Assembly: GCA_015055655.1 (NCBI GenBank)
Contig: SVHW01000002.1
Location: forward strand, 62,001 to 126,000
From: Clostridiales bacterium
Lineage (GTDB): Bacteria > Bacillota > Clostridia > Christensenellales > Borkfalkiaceae
Direction: 5' to 3'
DNA length: 64,000 nucleotides
Shown: positions 9,301 to 16,710 of the stretch, one piece after another
How positions within the stretch are numbered: the stretch's first letter is position 1
Layout of the letters: each line of letters starts with the position of its first letter
Notes under the pieces: model-generated
What the model saw: the letters and a program-made list of their open reading frames with translations, nothing else
What the model was told of the DNA's origin: nothing
The model's database searches: none
Translations under genes and position numbers: made by a program

Positions 9301-12300
9301 GGTGAAACGTTAACGACTTGTGCTGACAACGATAACGACCATAAGTGCGATATTTGCGGTACGACGTTAAGCGAATGCGCTGACGAAGATAACAACCACA
9401 ACTGTGACCTTTGTGGTGAGAAGGTAAGCGATTGCGCAGACGAAGATAACGACCACGCTTGCGATATCTGCGGCGAAACGTTAACGACCTGTGCTGATAA
9501 CGATAACGACCATAACTGCGACGTATGTGGCGACAAGTTAAGCGATTGCGCAGACGAAGATAACGACCACGCTTGCGACGTTTGCGGCGAAACGTTAACG
9601 ACCTGTGCTGATGACGACAATGACCACCTTTGCGATATCTGCGGTGAAACGTTAACGACTTGTGCTGACAACGATAACGACCACAACTGTGATATCTGCG
9701 GCGAAAAGATAAGTGATTGCGCTGACAAAGACAACGACCACGCTTGCGATATCTGCGGCGAAACGTTAACGACTTGCGCAGACGAAGATAACGACCATGA
9801 CTGCGACGTATGCGGCGACAAATTAAGTGAACATACGGGTGGTGAAGCTACTTGTACGGAAAAAGCTACCTGCTCTATTTGCGGTGAATCGTACGGCGAA
9901 TTGAAAGCGCACGTTTACGATAAAGAAGTGAAAGAGGATAAATATTACGTAAGCGGTTCTCCAGAAACGGGCAGCGAAACGTATTACAAATCTTGCGTGT
10001 GCGGCGCGAAAGGGGAAGAAACCTTTATCGTGAACTACGCCAAGGCGTTGTCTGCGCCTATCGTAACGATAAATCGCAACGTGGCAAGCTGGACGCCGGT
10101 AGACAATGCGACGGGATATATCGTGACGGTAAACGGCGAAGCGCAAGATAAGCAAACGGCAACGAGCTATACGCTGAAAGACGGCGACGTAATTAGCGTT
10201 GTGGCGGTTGGTGACGGCGTGTTGTATTTAGATAGTGCTCCTTCGAACGTGGTTAGCTTTACGTTAGAAGCGTTGGTTGCGCCCGACGTAGATTTGGAAG
10301 AAAACGTAGTGATTTGGGGCGACGTGGAAAACGCCGTCGGCTACGAATATACGCTTGACGACGGCGACACGGTATTCCCCGTGACGACCGGCACGAGCGT
10401 AACGCTTACGGACGGGCAAACGGTGAAAGTGCGCGCGGTGGGCGATAACGTAGATTATAAATCGAGCGCTTGGTCGAACGCGGTGACGTTTGCGTTGACC
10501 AGTTTGGAAGCGCCCGTGGTGAGAATTAACGGAAACACGTTGATTTGGACGCGCGTGGAAAACGCGGTAGAATACGTTTACTCGATTGACGGTACGGAAA
10601 CAACGGTTACCGCTGCGACGAATTTCGTTACGCTTACCAAGACGGCAACGGAAATCAAAGTGAAAGCGGTAGGCGATAACGAAAAAGGGAAAGACAGCGT
10701 TTGGTCCAATTCGGTATCGTACGTGGCAATGCTTTCCGCGCCTGAGGTTACGCTTGATTATAATATTGCAACGTGGACGGCGGTAGAGGGCGCAGTAGAA
10801 TACGAATACTCGTTCGACCGCGGCAACAGCGTCGCTGGCAAAGCGTCGCCGACGGATAAATTTAGCCTGTCGCTGGACTACGGCGAAACGCTTGTGGTAA
10901 GGGCGCTTGGGGACAACGTAACCGCAAGAGACAGCGCTTGGTCTACCGTTGTGGTGAATACGACTTGTTATATTTTGAACGACGCGGAAACGGCTGGTGT
11001 GCCTTATTTCGAATATTGGGGCTCGACGGATGAAGCAGGCAATATGCACTTGGGGAATACGTCTACGCAACACGTAACGGCAGGACAGTATTCGATGACG
11101 ACCATTTCAACAAGCGGTTTCCAAAATTGGCTTGTTTGGTTGGTTGGCTTGTATAAAAACGGAGATACGGATACGATTCTTTCGATGCAAGATTTGCAAC
11201 AATTCGACAAGATTCGTCTTAACGTATACGTAAGCAAAGCTTGCACGATAACGGTTGACTACTATTTGGTGGCAAGCCTTCCTGCAGGGGCAAGCGTCGT
11301 GGATATTTCCGTGGCGGATATTGTCAGTTACAGTTCGAAAAATCAAACCGTGCACCCTTCGTATAATCCCGCAAATGGGTATTTGAATATCTGCTTTAAT
11401 ACCGAGGCTGGCAACCAAATTTGGATTGATAACGTGGTTGGCGTCTTGGGCAGTGCGTCTTCGCACGTTTGCTCGTTCAGCCAAACGGTGGTAAACGACG
11501 CGTATAAGGCAAGCGACGCTACTTGTACGAAGAAAGCGACGTATTATTATTCTTGTACGTGCGGCAAGGCGGGCCGTGAAACGTTCGGTTACGGCGAAAT
11601 GGCGGCGCATACGGGCGGCGTGGCTTCCTGTGAACAACGCGCAATTTGCGACGTTTGCGGACAAACGTACGGCAGCGTGCTTGAGCATACGTATAATCAA
11701 CAAGTGACAAAAGAGGCTTATAAAGTAAGTGAAGCTACTTGTGAAAAACAAGCTACGTATTATTATTCCTGCGTATGTGGAAAGGTGGGCACTACGACGT
11801 TTGCCTACGGCGAATTTGCAGAGCATACGGGCGGCGTGGCTTCCTGCGAACAACGCGCAATTTGCGACGTTTGCGGACAGGAGTACGGAGATTTGTTGGG
11901 CCATACGAGCGATTGCTTTATCGAAGGCAGCAACGCTTTGTGTAACAACTGCGGAAACGCGTACGTAGTACATCTTATTACGGTTACCTTTAACAGCGAC
12001 GGTGGCAGCGACGTTGCCGCGCAAACGGTAGAAGAAGCTACGTGTTTAAGAGAGCCTACAACTCCCACGAAAGAAAATTATGTATTTGACGGTTGGTATT
12101 ACGGTGATAAGAAATGGGCGTTTACGGTGGACGCCGTTTTGGAAACGATGACGTTGAAGGCGGCTTGGAAACCGATACAATATACGGTTACCGTAACGCA
12201 AAACTTAGAAAACGGCGGCTCTGTTACGGGTGGCGGCGTGTACGATTTTGACAGCGGCGTTACCTTGAAAGCGGAAACGGGGCTGGGGTATACCTTTATC

Positions 12301-14172
12301 GGCTGGTATGAAGGCGACGTAAAAGTATCTTCCAGTTTGCGTTATACGATGAAAGTGAAGAAGAGCGCGACGTACGAGGCGAGATGGATGGAATGTCCTA
12401 TCACCTTAACGGTAAACGACAGCGACGCCGGTTACGTTGAAGGCGTAGCAAAAACGGTCGTAGGAAAGGAAACGACGATATACGCCACGACGAACGCAGG
12501 GTATACCTTCCTTGGTTGGTACGTTGGGGAAAGCCGTTTGACAAAAGAAGAAACGTATACGTTTATCATTACGGAAACGACCACGCCGATTACTTATACG
12601 GCGCGTTGGACGTATTACACGTTGACGCTTGGCACGGAAAACAAAAACGGCGGTACGTATTCTGCGTACGACGAAACGAAGGTGACGGCAGGCGAAAGCG
12701 TAACGCTTACGGCAACGCCCAACAGATGGTACGATTTCCTCGGCTGGTATGACGAGGCAACGGATACCTTGATTTCCGAAGAAGAATCGTACACGTTTAC
12801 GATGCCGCAGGAAAATCTTTCCTACGTAACGAAATGGGTAGATACGTGGAAGGACGTACAAGGATATAACTATTACACCTTCCATCAGCTTGGCGATAAC
12901 GTAATGCCTATCGGCGGTTGGACGGGGCCGAACCCCGATTCTGCGGTGGTCGGCTATGGCGGTTCGTACACGCCTACGCGCATTACGTTGGAAAACTATC
13001 AAACGATGGCGGATTGCGGTTTCAATTCCTCCTACGCATTGTGGGACGAATGGAGCCCCGATATTCCCGTTACCAGCGCGAGAAACCAAGAAGTTATGAA
13101 CGCTTTGGATTATTGTAACGAAGTGGGTATGGTATATTTCGTAAGTGACCCGTATATGCGTTTACGCGTTAGCCAAGGGTATGCGAATAGCGTACAGGCG
13201 TATATGAGCAAACCCGCCTTTGCAGGCGTTACGGTGAAAGACGAACCGGGCTATTCTATGTTCTCGGATTTGGCTGCCGTTACCGAGCAATGGCAAGCAA
13301 GAGAGGATTTGAAAGGCACGTTGCCTTACGTAAACCATTTGCCTAACTACGCGGCGATGGGGCAATTGTATTGGCAAGCCGATTGGGATTGGGTGACGCC
13401 CGTTCCTTCCAACGCTCCTTTCTCCACGTATAAACAATGGGTAGAGTTGTATTGTCAAATGGTTGATACGCAGGTATTCTGTTACGACTATTATCCTTTC
13501 AACGACGCGAATACGAATTTCCTTGGCGGATATTATCAAAACCTTAGCGACGTGCGTTCGGTGACGCAAAAATACAACGTGCCCTTCTGGATGTTTGCGC
13601 AATCGGGTACGTTCGGTTCGAGCGCGAATTGCCGAACACTTTCGTATGCGGAAATCGGTTTCTCCGTGCATACGCAGCTTGCGTACGGTTCGAAGGGTGT
13701 AAACTACTTCAACTATTACGCGCCGCTTAGTTACAGCGGTTCGCAAACGGCGTGCTGTGTGGATAAAAACAACAATAAAACGGTTACGTACGATAGGGTA
13801 CAAAAAATCAATAAACAAATCGCCGCCGTTGGCGAAGTGTTGTTGAAGTGTAAATCGGTGGGTATTATTCAAGTGAATAACTCGATTGACCCGATTCCTG
13901 CAAGCGATAAGATAAGCTCGTACGGGGCGTTGACCAGCGCAACGGGCTACGGCGACTCTATCGTAGGCTGCTTCGAATATCGTGACTTGGGTTACGCGTA
14001 CTACATCGCGTCGAATAGCGTTACTGCGGGCGCGACGATTACGTTGAACTTTAACGGAACGTATAACTTGACGAAGATTCAAGACGCGGCAACGTCGAAT
14101 ACTAGCAGCAACAGCATCACGGTAAACCTTCCTGCGGGCGAAGGCGTGCTCGTGGTAGTGCCGAAAAACTAA
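6313..14172 (+). CDS. Giant multimodular surface lipoprotein with 41 Cys repeats and TIM-barrel-like C terminus
   Basis: A 2619-residue predicted lipoprotein. The signal peptide ends in a lipobox with Cys27 (GVFASC), followed by an Asp/Glu/Gly linker. Order of parts (approximate residues): FN3-like 70-146; a module beginning HTCAFDKQV; four 19-residue repeats 196-271; more HTC modules; thirty-seven 19-residue repeats 471-1173; four FN3-like domains 1244-1550; a carbohydrate-binding-like domain 1552-1716; two further HVCSF modules; one InlB B-repeat and three divergent InlB-like repeats 1887-2176; and a C-terminal domain 2180-2619. That last domain looks like a glycoside-hydrolase-type TIM barrel (FAGVTVKDEPG, VFCYDYYPF), but I cannot assign a family. 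The start at 6313 is preferred because the G-run ribosome site abuts the alternative ATG at 6301. Likely role: surface binding or digestion of glycans (inference). Confidence 0.85.
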   Translation: MKKIKRILLTFLLCLLSIFSIGVFASCDEEGTGGEQNSEQTGGDNTGGEDDGGEDDGGEDDGGEESQPVKLGQVQLTISETGLVSWEAVENADSYQFTRNGGKTIINTTGLSVQLSKGQTLQVRAVGDGVKFTTGDWSEEITYGEPAHTCAFDKQVAEDDYKASDATCEVKATYYYSCECGEKGTETFEYGDFAACADEDDDHKCDVCGETLSDCADEDDDHKCDVCGETLSDCADEDDDHKCDVCDETLSDCADEDDDHKCDVCGETLSEHTGGEATCTEKATCAVCGEQYGELKSHVYNQEVATDTYKATDATAEAKATYYYSCECGAKGTETFEYGEVLHTCSYTAKVIDDKYKVSDATCVTPAMYRYSCAECGEAGTKVFINGSATGEHTGGVATEESGPICDVCGQEYGEKLPSDDPHVCVFDQEVVREDYKASDATCEAKATYYYSCECGEKGTETFEYGDFAACADEDNDHNCDVCGEKLSECADNDNDHNCDVCGETLSDCADEDNDHLCDICGETLSECADDDNDHNCDVCGETLSDCADNDNDHNCDICGDKLSDCADDDNDHACDICGEKISDCADDDNDHACDICGEKISDCADEDNDHNCDVCGEKISDCADGNNNHKCDTCGETLTTCADSNNDHNCDICGAGISSCIDEDNDTYCDICGTKTHDCIDENNNHACDVCGTTLSDCADNDNDHNCDICGETLSECADNDNDHKCDTCGTTLSECADNDNDHNCDVCGDKLSDCADNDNDHACDICGETLTTCADNDNDHNCDVCGDKLSDCADEDNDHNCDVCGDMLSECADEDNDHNCDICGETLTTCADNDNDHNCDICGTKLSECADNDNDHKCDTCGETLTTCADNDNDHNCDLCGEKVSDCTDEDNDHKCDICGETLTTCADNDNDHNCDICGEKISDCADDDNDHKCDTCGTTLSECADEDNDHACDICGEKISDCADEDNDHACDVCGDKLSECADDDNDHACDICGETLTTCADNDNDHKCDICGTTLSECADEDNNHNCDLCGEKVSDCADEDNDHACDICGETLTTCADNDNDHNCDVCGDKLSDCADEDNDHACDVCGETLTTCADDDNDHLCDICGETLTTCADNDNDHNCDICGEKISDCADKDNDHACDICGETLTTCADEDNDHDCDVCGDKLSEHTGGEATCTEKATCSICGESYGELKAHVYDKEVKEDKYYVSGSPETGSETYYKSCVCGAKGEETFIVNYAKALSAPIVTINRNVASWTPVDNATGYIVTVNGEAQDKQTATSYTLKDGDVISVVAVGDGVLYLDSAPSNVVSFTLEALVAPDVDLEENVVIWGDVENAVGYEYTLDDGDTVFPVTTGTSVTLTDGQTVKVRAVGDNVDYKSSAWSNAVTFALTSLEAPVVRINGNTLIWTRVENAVEYVYSIDGTETTVTAATNFVTLTKTATEIKVKAVGDNEKGKDSVWSNSVSYVAMLSAPEVTLDYNIATWTAVEGAVEYEYSFDRGNSVAGKASPTDKFSLSLDYGETLVVRALGDNVTARDSAWSTVVVNTTCYILNDAETAGVPYFEYWGSTDEAGNMHLGNTSTQHVTAGQYSMTTISTSGFQNWLVWLVGLYKNGDTDTILSMQDLQQFDKIRLNVYVSKACTITVDYYLVASLPAGASVVDISVADIVSYSSKNQTVHPSYNPANGYLNICFNTEAGNQIWIDNVVGVLGSASSHVCSFSQTVVNDAYKASDATCTKKATYYYSCTCGKAGRETFGYGEMAAHTGGVASCEQRAICDVCGQTYGSVLEHTYNQQVTKEAYKVSEATCEKQATYYYSCVCGKVGTTTFAYGEFAEHTGGVASCEQRAICDVCGQEYGDLLGHTSDCFIEGSNALCNNCGNAYVVHLITVTFNSDGGSDVAAQTVEEATCLREPTTPTKENYVFDGWYYGDKKWAFTVDAVLETMTLKAAWKPIQYTVTVTQNLENGGSVTGGGVYDFDSGVTLKAETGLGYTFIGWYEGDVKVSSSLRYTMKVKKSATYEARWMECPITLTVNDSDAGYVEGVAKTVVGKETTIYATTNAGYTFLGWYVGESRLTKEETYTFIITETTTPITYTARWTYYTLTLGTENKNGGTYSAYDETKVTAGESVTLTATPNRWYDFLGWYDEATDTLISEEESYTFTMPQENLSYVTKWVDTWKDVQGYNYYTFHQLGDNVMPIGGWTGPNPDSAVVGYGGSYTPTRITLENYQTMADCGFNSSYALWDEWSPDIPVTSARNQEVMNALDYCNEVGMVYFVSDPYMRLRVSQGYANSVQAYMSKPAFAGVTVKDEPGYSMFSDLAAVTEQWQAREDLKGTLPYVNHLPNYAAMGQLYWQADWDWVTPVPSNAPFSTYKQWVELYCQMVDTQVFCYDYYPFNDANTNFLGGYYQNLSDVRSVTQKYNVPFWMFAQSGTFGSSANCRTLSYAEIGFSVHTQLAYGSKGVNYFNYYAPLSYSGSQTACCVDKNNNKTVTYDRVQKINKQIAAVGEVLLKCKSVGIIQVNNSIDPIPASDKISSYGALTSATGYGDSIVGCFEYRDLGYAYYIASNSVTAGATITLNFNGTYNLTKIQDAATSNTSSNSITVNLPAGEGVLVVVPKN
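6898..7125 (+). repeat. Coding tandem repeat, 4 x 57 bp (19 aa)
   Basis: Four consecutive in-frame units of the form CADEDDDHKCDVCGETLSD. Each has three cysteines (positions 1, 10, 13) and an acidic Asp/Glu run resembling a small metal-binding loop. Confidence 0.95.
7723..9831 (+). repeat. Coding tandem repeat, 37 x 57 bp (19 aa)
   Basis: Thirty-seven unbroken 19-residue units with consensus CADxDNDHxCDxCGxxLSx. No unit gains or loses a codon over 2109 bp. The Cys residues are invariant. Variation concentrates at residues 4, 9, 12 and 15-19, and many codons differ synonymously, so the array is not a product of very recent slippage. Units 10-12 are the most divergent. Confidence 0.97.
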
Positions 14173-14192
14173 ATAACGTTGTAAAACAAAAT

Positions 14193-14219
14193 ACAGCCGA
14201 GGCGAAATGCCTCGGCTGT
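14193..14219. terminator. Perfect hairpin between giant lipoprotein and NUDIX genes
   Basis: ACAGCCGAGGC and GCCTCGGCTGT form an 11-bp stem with a 5-nt loop. A T-rich tail is present only in the minus direction, so it is a better terminator for the NUDIX gene than for the lipoprotein. Confidence 0.65.
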
Positions 14220-14304
14220 AAAATTTAATTGCGGATAGGGAACGATATCGTTATAGGAAAACGATACCTAGGGATAGAAAACCCTGATAACGGCGTTTCA
14301 CCGC

Positions 14305-14799
14305 TTAAATCTTTTTCTTTAATTCTCTTACGGCGTTGTTCAAGAAAAATTCTGCCGTCGTGCCTTTGCGGATAAGCAGCAACGCTTCTTCGGGCGTGCA
14401 CCAACGCGCTTCTTTCAATTCGTCTGCTTGCAATTTGATGGGTTTATCTTCGACGATAACGATGAAATTCAGCATCAACACCTCTTTCTTTTGGTGATAG
14501 CGGGAAGACATATACTTGGCTTTGACGACGTCTAAACCAAGTTCTTCTTTGATTTCTCTGGGGATTGTCTTTTCCGCGTTTTCGCCTTTTTTTACGTACC
14601 CTGCAAACAGGATAAAATCGTCGTCTTCCACGTGTTTGGCAAGCAAAATTTTATCTTGCGCGCGGTTGGTAACTACCATTGAAACGGCAACGGAAAATTG
14701 CGGAAACATATACTCTTCACACTTTCCGCAGTAGGGGATTAAGCCTTCGTTTTCACAAAAGCGTAAACTTAATTTTTCTCCACATTCTCTACAATACAT
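14305..14799 (-). CDS. NUDIX hydrolase with N-terminal zinc ribbon (NudC-like)
   Basis: A 164-residue protein. An N-terminal zinc ribbon (CRECG then CGKCE) precedes a NUDIX domain with an exact Nudix box, GYVKKGENAEKTIPREIKEELGL in abbreviated form G-x5-E-x7-REIKEELGL. NUDIX enzymes hydrolyse nucleoside diphosphate derivatives, and the zinc ribbon is typical of NADH pyrophosphatases. It is shorter than E. coli NudC (257 aa) and lacks its N-terminal domain, so the substrate is uncertain. AAGGAGAAAATT precedes the ATG, and a promoter lies at 14847-14875. Confidence 0.88.
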   Translation of the reverse strand: MYCRECGEKLSLRFCENEGLIPYCGKCEEYMFPQFSVAVSMVVTNRAQDKILLAKHVEDDDFILFAGYVKKGENAEKTIPREIKEELGLDVVKAKYMSSRYHQKKEVLMLNFIVIVEDKPIKLQADELKEARWCTPEEALLLIRKGTTAEFFLNNAVRELKKKI

Positions 14800-14846
14800 A
14801 ATTTTCTCCTTATCCTCAAAGCCGCTTTTACGGATTTTACAATACT

Positions 14847-14875
14847 ATCATACGCCATTTTGTTTTTTTTGTCAA
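14847..14875 (-). promoter_or_regulatory. SigA-type promoter for NUDIX gene
   Basis: TTGACA (14875-14870), 17 bp, TATGAT (14852-14847). Confidence 0.75.
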
Positions 14876-14948
14876 TAGCCGTAAAAATTTTTCAATAAAA
14901 AAATTGACTTTTTTTAGCGTTTTGATAGAAAGTATCTTGCGTATCGGC

Positions 14949-14977
14949 TTGACAACGCGTAAAAAAAGAGTTATAAT
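14949..14977 (+). promoter_or_regulatory. SigA-type promoter for purA
   Basis: TTGACA, 17 bp, TATAAT. It gives an untranslated leader of about 100 nt. Confidence 0.85.
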
Positions 14978-15028
14978 AAAGTGCTGCAATATGTGTTGCA
15001 CGCTTTTTTCACGCACGCAAACGGCGGC

Positions 15029-15050
15029 ACGGAAGGAAATTCCGTTTTTG
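15029..15050 (+). promoter_or_regulatory. Possible attenuator hairpin in purA leader
   Basis: ACGGAA and TTCCGT pair around a 5-nt loop and are followed at once by TTTTG. The stem is short (6 bp), so termination would be weak. No purine riboswitch core was recognised. Confidence 0.35.
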
Positions 15051-15082
15051 AAACAGGGAAAAAACAAAGGAGATATATAAAA

Positions 15083-16357
15083 ATGCTCACATCTATTTGC
15101 GGTATCAACTGGGGTGACGAAGGCAAAGGCCGTATGGTAGACTTGCTTTCTCAAAACTTTGACGTGGTATGTCGTTATCAGGGCGGTAACAACGCAGGAC
15201 ACACCGTTATCAACGAAAGGGGAAAATTCATTTTGAATTTGTTGCCTTCGGGGATTTTGCGTGAAGAAGTAGTCAACGTTATGGGCCCCGGTATGGTTAT
15301 TGATATCAAGCACCTTTGCGGCGAAATGGCAAAGCTTATGGAAGCAGGCATCAAAATTACCCCTGCAAACCTTAAAATTTCCGACAGAGCCGTTATTACG
15401 ATGCCCTATAACGTATTGCAAGACTGTTTGGAAGAAGACCGTCTTGCAGGCAAAAAATTCGGTTCTACCCGTCGTGGTATTGCGCCCGTTTACGCGGATA
15501 AGTATTATAAAAAGGCGTTCCGTATGGGCGAACTTTTGAATACGGAAAAATTGTACGCGCGCGTTGCTGACATCGTAGAGTGGAAAAACCTCACCGTTGT
15601 GGGCGGATATAAAGCGGAAGCGGTAAAGACGGAAGATATTATCGCGTATTTCGAAGAATTTGGTAAACAGCTTGCTCCCTTCGTTTGCGACGTGGGCGAA
15701 TTCTTGACGAAAGCCAACGACGAAGGCAAAAATATTATGTTCGAAGCGCAACTTGGCGCAATGCGTGATATCGACTTTGGTATTCACCCTTACACGTCCT
15801 CGTCTTCGACGATTGCAGCGTACGCACCTATCGGCGCGGGCGTTCCTCAACTTCAACTTGATAACTCTATCGGTATTATGAAGGCGTATTCTACGTGCGT
15901 AGGCGAAGGCCCGTTCACGGCGGAATATTTCGACGAAAAAGCAAAGAAATTGCGTGATTTGGGCGGCGAATACGGCGCGGCTACGGGCAGACCGAGAAGG
16001 GTTGGTCCTTTCGACGTAGTGGCTTCCCGTTACGGCATCCGTTGCCAAGGCGCGAAGGAAATTGCGTTGACGAAGATGGACGTTTTGTCGGCGTATGAAG
16101 AAATTGAGATTTGTACCGCGTACGAACTTGACGGCAAGATTATCCACGAATTCCCTTTCATCGACGTTTTGGACGATTGCAAACCTGTTTTCGAAACGGT
16201 AAAGGGCTGGAACTGCGACATTTCTAAATGTAGAAAGAAGGAAGATTTGCCCAAAGAAGCGCTTGACTATATCGCATATATCGAAAAGGCTTGCGGCTGC
16301 AAAATCAAATACGTTTCCGTCGGTGCAGAACGCGATGCTTACGTGGAAATGTTCTAA
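15083..16357 (+). CDS. purA: Adenylosuccinate synthetase
   Basis: A 424-residue enzyme joining IMP and aspartate with GTP to form adenylosuccinate, the first committed step to AMP. The N terminus LTSICGINWGDEGKGRMVD holds the family GDEGKGR loop, and NNAGHTV carries the catalytic histidine. Length matches the family (~430). The start at 15083 is chosen because AAAGGAGATATATAAAA lies directly before it; an upstream in-frame ATG at 14981 falls inside the promoter's initial transcribed region and adds a non-homologous tail. Monocistronic, with a terminator at 16378. Confidence 0.97.
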   Translation: MLTSICGINWGDEGKGRMVDLLSQNFDVVCRYQGGNNAGHTVINERGKFILNLLPSGILREEVVNVMGPGMVIDIKHLCGEMAKLMEAGIKITPANLKISDRAVITMPYNVLQDCLEEDRLAGKKFGSTRRGIAPVYADKYYKKAFRMGELLNTEKLYARVADIVEWKNLTVVGGYKAEAVKTEDIIAYFEEFGKQLAPFVCDVGEFLTKANDEGKNIMFEAQLGAMRDIDFGIHPYTSSSSTIAAYAPIGAGVPQLQLDNSIGIMKAYSTCVGEGPFTAEYFDEKAKKLRDLGGEYGAATGRPRRVGPFDVVASRYGIRCQGAKEIALTKMDVLSAYEEIEICTAYELDGKIIHEFPFIDVLDDCKPVFETVKGWNCDISKCRKKEDLPKEALDYIAYIEKACGCKIKYVSVGAERDAYVEMF

Positions 16358-16377
16358 TGGAATAGGAAATAATATTT

Positions 16378-16414
16378 CACCCCGAACGGCATTGCCGTTC
16401 GGGGTGCGTTTTTT
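16378..16414. terminator. Bidirectional terminator purA / XRE regulator
   Basis: CACCCCGAACGGC pairs with GCCGTTCGGGGTG around a 3-nt loop and is followed by CGTTTTTT. Confidence 0.9.
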
Positions 16415-16619
16415 AATATTCCGTTCTGCCGAGTAGGTAATCGACGGATACGTCGAAAAAATCGGCTAATTTGACAAGAGTTTCAAGGCTGGGCTGAGAA
16501 GAGCCGTTTTCATAACGGATATAGGACGGTTGCGTAATTTGTAAATAATCGGCAACCTGCCTTTGCGTATGTTTATTCAATTTTCGCTGCTCAATCAGTC
16601 TTTCTTGAAAAATCTTCAT
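16413..16619 (-). CDS. XRE-family repressor (68 aa)
   Basis: A single-domain Cro/CI-type helix-turn-helix protein: RQVADYLQITQPSYIRYENG is the recognition unit, and ADFFDVSVDYLLGRTEY is the typical closing helix. No sensor domain is present. It diverges from the leucine-rich lipoprotein at 16711. The shared 90-bp control region holds two palindromes (16646-16662, 16678-16692) overlapping both promoters, so it probably represses both itself and its neighbour (inference). The ribosome site GAGGAG lies just upstream of the ATG. Confidence 0.9.
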   Translation of the reverse strand: MKIFQERLIEQRKLNKHTQRQVADYLQITQPSYIRYENGSSQPSLETLVKLADFFDVSVDYLLGRTEY

Positions 16620-16637
16620 TATAACTCCTCTTATCTA

Positions 16638-16666
16638 TTGACAATTATAGCATTTTGCTATATAAT
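16638..16666 (+). promoter_or_regulatory. SigA-type promoter for BspA-like lipoprotein
   Basis: TTGACA, 17 bp, TATAAT: consensus in all three respects. Palindrome 16646-16662 covers the spacer and the first bases of the -10. Confidence 0.88.
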
Positions 16667-16674
16667 ATAGTCAA
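16644..16674 (-). promoter_or_regulatory. Probable promoter for XRE regulator
   Basis: TTGACT (16674-16669) and TATAAT (16649-16644) on the minus strand are 19 bp apart, a long spacing. It overlaps the divergent promoter face to face. Confidence 0.5.
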
Positions 16675-16692
16675 AATATAGCGTATTGCTAT
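16646..16692. promoter_or_regulatory. Two operator palindromes in XRE / lipoprotein intergenic region
   Basis: TATAGCA-TTT-TGCTATA (16646-16662, perfect) and ATAGC-GTATT-GCTAT (16678-16692) share the ATAGC/GCTAT half-site. Their centres are about 31 bp apart, roughly three helical turns. Placement over the -10 and just after the expected start fits repression by the adjacent XRE protein. Confidence 0.65.
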
Positions 16693-16710
16693 CAAATGGG
16701 GAGAAAAACA

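Noticed and set aside
8370..9821. Long minus-strand reading frame (483 codons) opposite the Cys repeats
   Set aside because: It is a by-product of the 57-bp coding repeat read in antisense: Ser/Leu/Gln-rich periodic sequence with no ribosome site.
14837..16147. Minus-strand reading frame opposite purA
   Set aside because: Overlaps the entire purA gene and its promoter; composition is not protein-like.
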